NCBI RefSeq assembly: GCF_008728515.1
Contig: NC_044977.1
Location: forward strand, 167,323,139-167,387,138
From: Papio anubis
Taxonomy: Eukaryota > Chordata > Mammalia > Primates > Cercopithecidae
DNA length: 64,000 nt
Direction of reading: 5' to 3'
Below, piece after piece: positions 46,501 through 58,875 of this stretch (position 1 is its first letter; each line of letters opens with the position of its first letter). The notes under the pieces are model-generated. The model ran no database searches and had not been told where the DNA came from. It saw only the letters and a program-made list of their open reading frames with translations. The translations under genes were made by a program, and so were the position numbers.

Positions 46501-46786
46501 CTTCTTAGGTATTATGGAAGGTTTGTTCTTTCACTCTTTATAATGAATCTTGCTGCTGCTCACTTTTTGGGTCCATGCTGCCTTTATGAGGTGTAACACT
46601 CACTGTAACACTAACCGCGAAGGTCTGCAGCTTCACTCCTGAAGCCAACAAGACTATGAACCCACCGAGAAGAACGAACAACTCCAGATATGCCCCCTTA
46701 AAGAGCTGTAATACTCACCCTAAAGGTCTGTAGCTTCGCTCCGGAAGTCAGCGAGACCAAGAACTCACCAATTCCAGCCACATTAT

Positions 46787-47149
46787 CTCATATTTCTTTC
46801 CTTTGTCTTTCCAAATTCCTACAGCGTGGTAAAGCAGGGAGAGATTCTCAGGTGGAGAAACAGTGGCAAGTTCTAATAATACCTAAATTCATAACACTTC
46901 TTGTCCAGGCTAATCATTTGGCAATTAGTCATGAACTGCTATGTAACTTCACACATTCTTCTGTTATCTTTAAACTTTTAAAGTTAGTTCACTATCTTTT
47001 TTCTTTATTATTTACTCATCTTTCATAATTATGCATGCATGTGATTATTTATTGCAAATTCAAACTTCCTTTTTGTCATTTCTTTCTAATCTTTATCCAA
47101 AACAACACAAAGCAAAACTTTCCTTTCACACTGTTATTTATGTCTCCTT
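46787..47149. other. Unclassified sequence
   Basis: AT-rich sequence between the LTR12 and the L2 tract. Nothing recognised. Confidence 0.4.
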
Positions 47150-48830
47150 TACTCTGCAGTCAGACTTTTTGAAATAATGACAAAAAGTATTTTATACTTA
47201 TTTCTAATCCCTTCTAATCCTAATTTGTCATCTCTCCTCAGCATCTAGGAATTTGAATTCTGTCTTCACCACACTCTTGAAAATACTCTTGCAACGGTAA
47301 CCACTGACCTTGTAACTCCTTGGACATCAGATATACCCTGGAAAGGGTGAATACTGTTTATATTTACTCCTGGAATGTTTCTCTTCCTTTTTGAATCTAT
47401 AATATCACTTCCGCCTGGTTTTTCTCCAGAATTTTTACTCAAACTTTGTATATTTTGCTCATTGTTTGTTTATATTTCCTTTCTAGATTTTCCCCTTGGC
47501 TTTCAAAGTTTCTATTTTTATGCTCTTGGCAAGCACATGAATGCCATTGGTCCCATACTTGTTTTCTACTGACAGTTGTCTTATATGTTTCACATTTACT
47601 TCAAATTTCCAAAATTCTCCAAATTCGTTAAATCTGCCATTCCTCATGCATCTTCTCTCAGCTAAAGGCAATAATCTCTACACTATTATTGCAGATACAA
47701 TTCTCAGAGTTGTGTATAAATCCTACTTCTCCCCCTTAATCTTAACTAAATTCAATGCCTCCTTGAGCGTCTTATGTTTGTAACATCCATCACTTTTACT
47801 TCCCAGGGCTCCACCTTCTCTTTGCCTAGACCCAGAATTTTTTTTTTCTTTTTTTTTGAGACGGTGTCTCACACTGTCGCTCAGGCTAGAGTGCAGTGGC
47901 GCGATCTCGGCTCACTGCAACCTTCGCTTTGCAGGTTCATGCCATTCTCCTGCCTCAGCCTCCCAAGTAGCTGGGACTACAGGCGCCTGCCACTACGCCC
48001 GGCTAATTTTTTGTATTTTTAGTAGAGGCAGGGTTTCACCGCGTTAGCCAGGATGGTCTCGATCTCCTGACCTCGTGATCCGCCCGCCTTGGCCTCCCAA
48101 AGTGCTGGGATTACAGGCGTGAGCCACTGTGCCCAGCCGACCCAGAATTATTTTAAAAGCTTCCTAATTTAGTTCCATGTTACTATCCTCCTCATTGCTA
48201 TTAACCTTATGTTGTTTCCAGAGATATGGCTGCCATATATATAATTAATACAAAAGATGCCACATCTCACAAGCACCTTTCATACGGCAGACATTACAGA
48301 TTTTTATTATGGCAAATTTTCAGCAGATAACAGTACAGTCCTTTATTCTACTGAAACTAGTATATTAAGACAATTTTTTTTTTCAATGTAAGGAGGGAAA
48401 ATGACTTAAGAAAGAAATGTCACTTACTAATTTGCTCACAGGTGCCACATTGAGTGGCTGGGCCTAAATAAAGTTGGATTTCTAGAATATAGATTGACTC
48501 TGAGTTATTTTTCTGGTTTTCTACCTGTTATGTTTATAGAACATAATCTAAACTCTTTAGCAAGTTGTACAATACTCTGCCCAACTTTATGCATTACGTC
48601 TTTCATACACATCCTGGTTTCAGTCCCACTTTGGAGATTTGGTGCCACAACTCTGTGTTTTACCTACTTAGGTTCTCTCCATCTTCTTCCCACTGTTTTC
48701 GATCTACTTATCAAAATCCTTCTGATGAGATACTCCCAAGTATCACTGATTAATTTCTTCACTCATGCATTTATATCTAGCATTATAGTGAGTACACAAT
48801 TGTGCAGAATTTGTTTTAGGTTGGACTTAA
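47150..48830 (+). mobile_element. L2 LINE tract, split by AluY
   Basis: Discontinuous L2 on the plus strand: cttcaccacactcttgaaaa, gcaacggtaaccactgacct tgtaactcc (reverse-transcriptase region), then after the Alu aaagcttcctaatttagttc, and after an unreadable 280 bp, acataatctaaactctttag caagttgtacaatactctgc near 48540. Heavily diverged. The unread 48216-48495 may be another inserted element. Confidence 0.6.
47840..48138 (-). mobile_element. AluY SINE
   Basis: Reverse-orientation Alu with AluY bases (gttcatgccattctcctgcc). Perfect 11-bp target duplication gacccagaatt at 47829-47839 and 48139-48149. Nearly full length, tail T-rich at 47837-47858. Confidence 0.95.
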
Positions 48831-50869
48831 TATATAGGTTGGATCATATGAAATTGCTGTAAAAATGATCAACTATTGGCAATTTCATATAGCTGAAACT
48901 ATTGTTTTACCATTTACAGATAAAATTGCTTTTTATAAGTAATTTATTTTTATATTAAACCACAAGTCTCCTTTAATATGACCCCTACACCAAGAATGGT
49001 TTTTACACTTCAGATGTTTGTAAAATGACAAGGAAAATATGTGGCAGAGACTTTTTGTGGCCCACTAAGCCTAAAATATTTATATCTGGTGCCTATACAG
49101 AAAAAGTTTGCAGACTCCTGCACTAAACTATTATTTATTTGGGGTAATAATTTTTAATTATATAAATAATAAAACCTTTGTTTTGCCAACATATAGCACA
49201 GTGCTTGGAACTCTTTATGTGCTCAATAAATGCTTTCAAACTGAATTAAATGACTGATCAATTTTCTAAGAAATAACATAGGGTTAAAATAGTCCTGATA
49301 TATGTATTTTTTGTTTTCTTCAATAGAGGCTGTTTGAAAAAATAGGAAACACAGACATTACTAGTTTGAGCATGCTTTTCAGCTCACCCAAACCCAGAAG
49401 TCTGTGATCAAGAACATTACAGTCAAATGATCTAAAGCAGTGGTTTTCTTATGTTGCAAGGAACAAGGTCCCTGGGTCAGAGTTTTCTGTCAGTAATGTG
49501 AATAAATCCTGAGATGAACTGGGGGTGGTGGTGGGAAAGAGTGTATGGTGACATAGGGCTGCTATTAGCTTTAACATTTGTTGACACTGGAAGTCTTAGA
49601 AAAAAAATCTTTCCCCAAACTGAAGCATTGCAAAGTGCTTAAGAACCTTGTCCAAGAGCCCAGGCACTTCATCACTGGCTACATTCCCGCTGAAGAAGTG
49701 ATCCTGAGAAGACTGCTCTTAAATCAAAAAATGTGAAAGTGTACTTGGAAGCCACAGCACAGGAAAGAAAAATTCTGCTTGGAACAGCAGCCTTTCCCTA
49801 TATTTTGTACTCTCCCTTTTTTCTCCTTTTCTCTCACTTTTTACTTAAATTTTTATTTTTGCTGTATCCTGACAGCTTTGAGACAAAGGATCTTTTTCAG
49901 AATCTTCTTGAAAATAGGATCTCCTGAAATAACTTAGTGAATTAGTCCCAACCCTTCACAGTTAATCTCAAAAGGTATTGTTGGTATTTTCCCCATGACG
50001 TTTAAGTGCTTTGGAAATGTAGCATTATCGAAACACTCATTTCCTGTTTTAGGTCTGTGCCATATCACAGCTGTGCTCAATTAAGGCCTTTTGAAAAGCA
50101 GCAGAAAAGAAAGAAAACAATGCATTTTCCCCTCTGTTCTTTGTAATTCTTTGTAATAAATAAATAAATAAATAAATAAACCCAACACTTTCAATTGGAA
50201 CACCTCCCTCAGTGTCTTTGGAATTATAGATGTATTAAAATATCATTTCTAAGCACTAGGAAAAAAAGCTCATTTCTAACTAAACAAATAGTGTAAGGAA
50301 GTTCTTTATTTTCAACTGTATCCCAGACTTGCTACAATTTCTTATTGAACTTCATAACTGCCAAACTAAGTCATTTTATAAAGCCACAATGAAACGCTTC
50401 TTTTTCATGTTGCAAATACAACAGTGACTCAGGGACTAGGAATTCAAGGTAGACTCTTTCTCAAGAAAGTGAAAAATATGCAAAATTAAAGCATAGGTAG
50501 AACTCTCAGTCCACATTTAGGTAATTATTCAATATTGAACTGTCAATCTTTTTGCTGTTGTTTGGTCTCTCTTTCTCCCTCATACTGGTATACAACCATC
50601 AAAGAAATTGGTCTTAAACATGGTTGTGACAATGTTGCTGCCTGATGTGATCAGTGACACCCCAGCAACTAAAAGTGCTGTTATGAACGTTGGATAAGCG
50701 TCAAAACCTTCTGCAGAGCTGTTCAAGTGTGTACATGCTCCTCTCCATCCCAAGAGTTTCTAGGTCATTGTGTCTGGGTTGAGGATACACACATCTGCAT
50801 ATCTAAAACACATCCAGAGGATTCTGATGTGCAAATCTCAGGCACACAATCACTGGACCATACAACAAG
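48831..50869. other. Mostly unclassified sequence
   Basis: An L2/MIR-type 3' tail is visible at about 49180-49250 (agcacagtgcttggaactct ... tgctcaataaatgctttcaa). A (TAAA)n run lies at 50154-50181. No gene. Confidence 0.45.
50154..50181. repeat. (TAAA)n microsatellite
   Basis: Seven consecutive tetranucleotide units. Not attached to an evident Alu or L1 tail. Confidence 0.9.
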
Positions 50870-52400
50870 AGTCAAACCCTTCAGCGTGACGTTTAAAACT
50901 TTTTACAGTTGGGCTCATTATACATTTCAAGCCCACTGAGCACATTTTAGGACTGATCTTCATTGACTTCTGAACAGAATTTGATAGCACTGACTACTTC
51001 TGACTTAGAAAATGCTTCCTCTTTGTATTGAGACAACACAGACATTCTTTTCCTTGGGCCTCTCCATCCTCTTCTGTTTTTCTTCTTTTGTGTGTTTTTT
51101 TTTTCTTCCAATATCTGAAATGTTACATAGCTACTTTTATCATCATTGTAGGTATTTTCTTTTTGTCACATACTTCTGTAACTTAAATTACCTTGATGGT
51201 TAAGATCATGGGCTCTGGACTAAGGGTGCCTGGGTTCAATCCTAGCTCTGCCACTTACTTAGCTCTTTATGCCTTTGTTTACTTATTTACAAAACAGAAA
51301 AATTGAATCTACATCAAAGAGTAATTACGAGGATTTAAGGAGTGATAGTGTAAAGCACTTAGAATAATAACTAGAATATAGTAAGTTCTCAGTAAGCATT
51401 TGGTGTCCTTATGATTACTGCCTTTATGTCGATGCCTCACCAATCTATTCCTTCAGCTCAAACCTTACTCTTCAATCCTACAGTTACCACATCTAAATCT
51501 CTACTTCACATTTCCACTCAGAGATCATGCAAATTCCGAGAATGTAATACTTCTAAAAGCGAACTCCTGTTCTCATCTGTCAGTACCTGTTTGTTCTTTC
51601 TTCTGGAATCCACAGCTTAATGAGAAACATCACCACAAATTCAGATGCTTAAGATAGAAAACTAGGCATCAAACCTGATAACTTTCTCTTATCCTCCACA
51701 TAAAATCCATACCAAGACCTGTTGATTTGAGTGTTCAAATTTTTCCACTTCTCTTGAATGCCACTTGTCAGAACCTTATATAGAACCACCTCAACTTCCT
51801 TCCCTTTTTAGTATGTCGCCTGTGACTTTTCAAGTATTGTCCTATTTCTATTCTATATTCTACGCTTCAAACATAGTAAACATTTTAAAACATGTCAATG
51901 ACCCACGAATATATCCAATGGCTTTTCAGTGCCTTCAGAATGGAATTAAATATCCTTCTTGTAGCTAACCATATCTTTCTGGGTCTTCTTTGTTGCTATC
52001 GCCTACCCTACATCATTCCCAACAATTGTACTCTATATTCAGCTTAGGCTGAAATCTGTCCTGTTTCCTAACAACATCTCCTGGGTCTCTGAACTTTCGT
52101 ATGACTTCTCCTCTGCCTGGAACATTCTATTACTCACCAATTGCCTCAGCCAAGATCTAGCTTCTCCTGATAGCTCTCTTAACATTCCAGGTCCCAATTA
52201 GGTGTTACATCTAGGTTCACCTTAGTTTCTGTCATACTTATCCCATTATTATTTTGTAGTTGCTATATCCACTCCTAGAATATTACCTCAAGTCAGGAAC
52301 TCAGTTATTTTTCTACATATAACAGTTAGCACACTGTTTGGCACACAGAAAACATCCAAGAAATGTGTGATGCATAAATGAATAAATATATGAATATGTA
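50870..52400 (+). mobile_element. Long L2 LINE tract, split by MIR
   Basis: A continuous plus-strand L2 order across about 1.3 kb: the reverse-transcriptase part (gaatttgatagcactgacta cttctgactt), then after the MIR gaatgtaatacttctaaaag cgaactcctgttc, corresponding to the conserved TSK-TELL region of the L2 protein. This is followed by catcaaacctgataactttc, ccaatggcttttcagtgcct, ttcgtatgacttctcctctg cctggaacattct, and the 3' end gcacactgtttggcacacag ... tgcataaatgaataaat. Stops and indels interrupt all frames. Confidence 0.8.
51190..51410 (+). mobile_element. MIR SINE, near full length, within L2
   Basis: Starts ttgatggttaagatcatggg ctctggactaa and includes cctgggttcaatcctagctc tgccacttac, the tRNA-derived MIR head, then ggatttaaggagtgatagtg taaagcacttagaat and gtaagttctcagtaagcatt. 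Both flanks are L2. Confidence 0.9.
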
Positions 52401-53588
52401 AATTCCTTATCACATGCATTATATTTGATTCATATTAAACTTTGATTTTATCCACACCTATATTGAGAATCCTTATGATTGTCTTTCCTAGTATGTATAA
52501 ATATAAATAAATTTTAAACTTCTAAAACAAGTAACATTTGGAAAGTGCTACATGTAATACAAATGTGAAGTATAATCATTCCTTGACATAACAAACTTAT
52601 TATGGAAAACGTATTTGGAATAGCAGAAATTCCAAATCCTGTAAGTATTGGCCCTTTGGGTGTTCATCCAAAGCCTTCCATGACTGTGGGTAACCACAGC
52701 ATCTTTGACATTAATCTGAGCATCTTCTGAGATTTTTGATTCTTCCTGATTTCTGGTTTCTGGTCCCATTAGCCTGTAAAATCTGGATTTAATTCATTCT
52801 AATACCAACAAAGCAAGTACCTTATTTTAGAAAGGAAGTGAATCAAAATACCTGAAATGAACACATGGGAAAGACATTACTTCAGTTTCCAAGGAGGGCC
52901 AATGCTTATACAAGATATAATATAAAACCTGGAAGAGGTTTTAAATATCAAGTCCAACCCATTCATTCTGTAGAAGAAGAAAGCAATGATTTAGCCAGAG
53001 AGGTTATGTAACTGACCACAAATCACCAGGATACTTATTAGCAGAATTGAATTTGGATTTGTTCAATCCTGAGCACTGTATGCTCACTTGCATGGCTTAG
53101 AACTTTTATGTAAAGCTTTGTAAATTCCTTTTAACCTAAGCTAGTGATTGATTACTTAGGAAAATTCACAGATTTCACTGGCTGTGAAAGTATTAAATAA
53201 AATACCATTGTGATTATTCTTCAAATGTCCTGTCTACATTTAAAAAGTTTCTCAGACTGGAAGTCAATATATACTTCCTTAGCTCAGGAAGGAGTGAGAA
53301 GGGGCAACCTAGTGGGTGACACAAGGGAGAGGAACAAAAATGCAGCAAAGGTCAAGCAAAGTAAAAAGCTATCAAAGAATAAATAAAGCCAATGATATTT
53401 TGGAAAAATTTTAAGATTTAATATGTAAAATATGTTATCCAGTTTTATTCAGCTATCTTTGCAATCCTGATTTCCTGTATTTTTAAGGTATAGAAAAGGG
53501 GAGATGACTTGGTTACTATGGGGCAAAATAAATACACTCCTATTATTGCTGTCCTTATAGGATTCTCTTAGGACTATAGCTGTCAATC
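52401..53588. other. Mostly unclassified sequence
   Basis: A minus-strand MIR-like patch is likely at 52910-53070 (cattctgtagaagaagaaag, gccagagaggttatgtaact gaccac). No gene. Confidence 0.45.
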
Positions 53589-53593
53589 TAGGT

Positions 53594-53723
53594 TGATATG
53601 GTTTGTCTCTGTGTCCCAAACCAAATCTCATCCTGTAGCACCCATAATTCACATCTGTTATGGGAGGTACCTGATGGGAGATAATTGAATCATGTGGGGG
53701 CAGGTCTTTATCATGCTGTTCTT
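53594..53723 (+). mobile_element. THE1 5' LTR, first part
   Basis: Begins tgatatggtttgtctctgtg and includes gggaggtacctgatgggaga taattgaatcatgtggggg. Cut off after catgctgttctt, where the L1 begins; the LTR resumes at 59482. Confidence 0.9.
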
Positions 53724-53947
53724 TTTTGTTTAAACTTTTTTAAAATTATACTTTAAATTCTGAGATACATGTGCAGAACATGCAGTTTGTTACATAGGTA
53801 TAAACGTGCCATAGTGGTTTGCTGAACCCATCAACCCGTGATTTACATAAGGAATTTCTCCTAAAGCTATCACTCCCCTAGACTCCCACTTTCTGACAGA
53901 CCCCAGTGTGTGATGTTCCCCTCCCTGTGTCCATGTGTTCTCATTGT

Positions 53948-56900
53948 TCAACTCTCACTTATGAGTGAGAACATGCAGTGTTTGGTTATCTGCTCCCATG
54001 TTAGTTTGCTGAGAATGATGGTTTCCAGCTTCATCCATGTCCCTGCAAAGGACATGAACTCATTCTTTTTTATGGCTGCATAGTATTCCATAGTGTGTAT
54101 GTGCCACATTTTCTTTATCCAGTCTATCATTGATGGGCATTTGGGTTGGTTCCAAGTCTTTGCTATTGTGAATAGTGCCGCAGTAAACATATGTGTGCAT
54201 GTGTCTTTATGGTAGAATGATTTTTAATCCTTTGGGTATATACCCAGTAATGGGATTGCTGGGCCAAATGGTATTTCTGGTTCTAGATCCTTGAGGAATT
54301 GTCACACTGTCTAGCACAATGGTTGAACTAATTTATGCTCCCGCCAACAGTATAAAAGTGTTCCTATTTCTCCATACCCTCTCCAGCATCTGTTGCTTCC
54401 TGACTTTTTAATGATCAACATTCTAACTGGTGTGAGATGGTATCTCATTGTGGTTTTGATTTGCATTTCTCTGATGACCAGTGGTGATGAGCTTTTTTTC
54501 ATATCCTTGTTGGCTGCATAAATGTCTTCTTTTGAGAAGTGTCTGTTCATATCCTTTGCCCATTTTTTGATGGGGTTGTTTGATTTTTTTTTTTTCCAAA
54601 TTTATTTAAGTTCCTTGTAGATTCTGGATATTAGCCCTTTGTCAGATAGATAGATTGCACAAATTTTCTCCCATTCTGTAGGTTGCCTGTTCACTCTGAT
54701 GGTAGTTTCTTTTGCTGTGCAGAAGCTCTTTAGTTTAATTAGATCCCATTTGTCAATTTTGGCTTTTGTTGCAACTGCTTTTGCTGTTTTAGTCATGAAG
54801 CCTTTGCCCATGCCTATGTCCTGAATGGTATTGCGTAGGTTTTCTTCTAGGATTTGTATGATTTTAGGTCTTAATGTTTAAGTATTTAATCCATCATGAG
54901 TTAATTTTTGTATAAGATGTAAGGAAGGGGTCCAGTTTCAGTTTTCTGCATATGGCTAGCCAGTTTTCCCAACACCATTTATTGAATGGGGAATCCATTC
55001 CCCATTGCTTGTTTTTGTGAGGTTTGTCAAAGATCAGATGGTTGGAGATGTGTGGCATTATTTCTGAGGCCTCTGTTCTATTCCATTGGTCTATATATCT
55101 GTTTTGGTACCAGTAGTATGCTGTTTTTTTTCTTTTACTGTAGCCTTGTAGCATAGTTTGAAGTCAGGTAGCATAATGCCTCCAGCTTTGTTCTTTTTTC
55201 TTAGGACTGTCTTGGCTATACAGGCTTTTTTTTGTTCCACATGAAATTTAAAGTAGCATTTTCTAATTCTGTGAAGAAAGTCACTGGTAGCTTGATGGGG
55301 ATACCATTGAATCTATAAATTACTTTGGGCAGTATGGCCATTATCACAATATTGATTCTTCCTATCTATGAGCATGGAATGATTTTCCATTTGTTCGTGT
55401 CCTCTCTTATTTCTTTAAGCAGTAGTTTATAGTTCTCCTTGAAGAGATCCTCCACATCCCTTGTAAGTTGTATTCCTAGGTATTTTATTCTCTTTGTAGC
55501 AATTGTGAATGGGAGTTCACTCTTGATTTAGATCTCTGTTTGTCTATTATTGGTGTGTAGGAATGCCTGTGATTTTTGCACATGATTTTGTATCCTGAGA
55601 CTTTGCTAAAGTTGCTCATCAGTTTAAGGAGATTTTGGGTTGAGACAATGGGGTTTTCTAATTATACAATCATATTATCTGCAAGCAGAGACAATTTCAC
55701 TTCCTCTCTTCCTCTTTGAATACTCTTTATTTCTTTCTCTTGCCTGATTGCCCTGACCAGAACTTCCAATACTATGCTGAATAGGAGTGGTGACAGAGGA
55801 CATCCTTGTCTTGTGATGGACTTCAAAGAAAATATTTCCAGCTTTTGCCCATTCAGTATGATATTGGCTGGGGTTTGTCATAAATAGCTCTTATTATTTT
55901 AAGATATGCTCCACCGATAGTTAGTTTATTGAGTTTTTAGTATGAAGAGGTGTTGAATTCTATTGAAGGCCTTTTCTGCATCTATTGAGATACTCATGTG
56001 ATTTTTGTCATTGGTTCTGTTTATGTCATGGATTACGTTTATTGATTTGCATATGTTGAACCAGCTGGCAATCCAGAGATGAAACCAACTTGGTTGTGGT
56101 GGATAAGCTTTTTGATGGGCTGCTGGATTCATTTTGCCAGTATTTGAGCATTTTCACACGATATTCATCAGGGGTATTGGCCTGAAATTTTCTTTTCTTG
56201 TTGTATCTCCGCAAGGTTTTGGTATCAGAATGATGCTGGCCTCATAAAACGAGTTAGGGAGGAGTCCCTTTTTTTCTATTGTTTGGAATAGTTTCAGAAG
56301 GAAAGGTATCATCTCCTCTTCATACCTCTGGTAGAATTTGGCTGTGAATCCATCCTGTCCTGGGCTTTTTTTGGTTGATGGGCTATTAATTACTGCCTCA
56401 ATTTCAGAACTTATTATTGGTCTATTCAGAGATTCGACTTCTTCCTGGTTTAGTCTTGGGATGGTGTATGTGTCCAGGAATGTATCCATTTCTTCTAGAT
56501 TTTCTAGTTTATTTGCGTAGAGGTGTTTATAGTATTCTCTGATGGTAGTTTGTATTTCGGTGGGATCACTGGTGAGATCCTCTTTATCATTTTTTTATTA
56601 TGTCTATTTGATTCTTCTCTTTTTTCTTCTTTATTAGTCTGGCTAGCGGTCTATTTAATTTGTTAAACTTTTCAAAAAACCAGCTCCTGGATTCAGTGAT
56701 TTTTTGAAGGGTTTTTCATGTCTCTATTTCATTCAGTTCTGCTCTGATCTTAGTTATTTCTTTTCTTCTGTTAGCTTTTGAATTTGTTTGCTATTGCTTC
56801 TCTGGTTCTTTTAATTGTGAGGTTAGGTTGTCAATTTTAGATCATTCCTGCTTTCTCCTGTGAGTATTTAGTGCTATAAATTTCTCTCTAAATGCTGCTT

Positions 56901-57789
56901 TAGCTGTGTTCCAGAGATTGTGGTGCATTATGTCTTTGTTCTCACTGGTTTCAAAGAACTTCTTTATTTCTGCCTTAATTTCGTTATTTACCCAGTAGTC
57001 ATTCAGGAGGAGGTAGTTCAGTTTCCGTGTAGTTGTGTGGTTTTGAGTGAGTTTCTTAATCCTGAGTTCTAACTTGATTGCACTGTGGTCTGAGAGACTG
57101 TTTGTTATGATTTCTATTCTTTTGCATTAGCTGAGGAGTGTTTTACTTCCAATTATTTGGTCAATTTTAGAATAAGTGAGATGTGGTGCTGAGAAGAATG
57201 TATATTCTGTTGATTTGGGGTGGAGAGTTCTGTAGATGTGTATTATGTCTGCTTGGTCCAGACCTGAGTTCAAGTCCTGAATATCCTTGTTAATTTTCTG
57301 TATTGTTGATCTGTCTAATATTGACAGTGGGGTGTTAAAGTCTCCCACTATTATTGTGTGGGAATCTAAGTTTCTTTGTAGGTCTCTAAGAATTTTCTTT
57401 ATGAATCTGGGTGCTCCTGTATTAGGTGCCTATATATTTAGGAGACTTAACTCTTCTTGATGCATTGATCCCTTTACCATTATGTAATACCCATCTTTGT
57501 GTTTTTTGATCTTTGTTGGTTTAAAGTCTGTTTTATAAGAGCTAGAATTGCAACCCCTGCTTTTTTTTCTTTTTTTCTTTTTTTTATGTTTCCGTTTGCT
57601 TGGTAAATATTCCTCTAACCCTTTATTTTGAGCCTATGTGTGTGTTTGCACATGAGATGGGTCTCCTTAATACAGTTCACCAATGGGTCTTGACTCTATC
57701 CAATTTGCCAGTCTGTGTCTTTTAACTGGGGCATTTAGCCCATTTACCTTTAAGGTTAATATTGTTATGTGTGAATTTGATCTTGTCAT
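53948..57789 (-). pseudogene. L1 ORF2 (endonuclease / reverse transcriptase) pseudogene
   Basis: The start codon is at 57789 and the last frame ends at 53948, giving the usual ORF2 span of about 3.84 kb. The endonuclease domain is visible at 57127-57348 with the MGDFNTPLS motif, which contains the catalytic Asp and Asn. The N-terminal part of reverse transcriptase is at 56154-56489 (SPGQDGFTAKFYQ, LIPKP). The catalytic FADD box at about 55675-55686 reads LADN, losing one of the two essential aspartates, and a stop follows three codons later. The C-terminal segment is at 54602-54811 and 53948-54190. Many stops and frameshifts; no activity possible. Confidence 0.9.
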
Positions 57790-57852
57790 TATGATACTAG
57801 CTGGTTATATCACCCATTAGTTAATGCAGTTTCTTCACAGTGTTGATGGTCT

Positions 57853-58875
57853 TTACAATTTGGTATGTTTTTGCAGTGGCTGGTACTGGTTTTTCCTTTC
57901 CGTATTCAGTGCTTCCTTCAGGAGCTCCTGTAAGGCAGGCCTGGTGGTGACAACATCTCTCGGTATTTGCTTGTCTGTAAAGGATTTTATTTCTCCTTCA
58001 CTTATGAAGCTTAGTTTGGCTGGATATGAAATTCTGGGTTGAAAATTTTTTTTTCAAGAATGCTGAATATTGGCCCCCACTCCTCTGGCTTGTAGGGTTT
58101 CTACAGAGAGATCTGCTGTTAGTCTGGATGGGCTTCCCTTTTTGGGTAACCTGACCTTTCTCTCCGGCTGCCCTTAACATTTTTTCCTTCATTTCAACCT
58201 TGGTGAATCTGACGATTATATGTCTTGGAATTGTTCTTCTCGGGGGGTATCTTTTTGATGTTCTCTGTATTTCCTGAATTTGAATGTTGGCCTGTCTTGC
58301 TAGGTTAGGGAAGGTCTCCTGGATAATATCCTAAAGAATGTTTTCCAACTTGGTTCTGTTTTCCCCATTACTTTCAGGTAAACCAAGCAATGTAGATTTG
58401 GTCTTTTCACATAGTCCCATATTTCTTGGAGGCTTTGTTCATTCTTTTTCATGCTTTTTTCTCTAATCTTGTCTTCACACTTTATTTCATTAAGTTGCTC
58501 TTCAATATCTGATGTCCTTTCTTCTGCTTGATCAATTCAGCTATTGATACTTGTGTATGCCTCATGAAGTTCTCATGCTATGTTTTTCAGCTCCATCAGG
58601 TCATTTTTGTTCTTCTCTAAACTGGTTATTTTAGTTAGCAATTCCTCTAACCTTTTCAAGGTTCTTAGCTTCTTTGCATTGGAGTACAACATGCTTCTTT
58701 AGCCTGGAGATGTCTGTTATTACTCACCTCTGAAGCCTACTTCTGTCAATTCATCAAACTCATTCTCTTTTTAGTTTTGTTCCCTTACTAGTGAGGAGCT
58801 GTGAATCTTTGGAGAAGAGGCGTTCTGGTTTTTGGAAGTTTCAGCCTTTTTGCACTGTTTTTTCTTCATCTTCAT
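57853..58875 (-). pseudogene. L1 ORF1 (RNA-binding protein) pseudogene
   Basis: Lies between the 5' UTR and ORF2 with the usual short spacer. The minus-strand start region near 58875 encodes a lysine-rich N terminus. The C-terminal domain is readable in a piece at 57998-58192 (motif KEKMLRAAGEKGQVT), but the frame breaks on both sides and no full-length product remains. The family's length is about 338 codons, which matches the interval. Confidence 0.85.

Larger units (their letters stand above)
45211..46782 (+). mobile_element. Solo LTR12 (ERV9 LTR), complete
   Basis: Begins tgagaggtgacaacatgcta and ends ccaccaattccagccaca-type, with perfect 4-bp target duplications ttat at 45207-45210 and 46783-46786. 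The 5' 600 bp is GC-rich, with ERV9 LTR words such as gcccttcagcccactgctgc and gaagccagctgggctcctgg. A tandem-repeat enhancer region, a promoter, R and U5 follow (gtctgcagcttcactcctga). At 1,572 bp it has the size of a full LTR12C-like element. No internal ERV9 sequence follows, so it arose by LTR-LTR recombination. Its long open frames (for example 45280-45690, 45363-45821) reflect high G+C, not genes. Confidence 0.97.
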
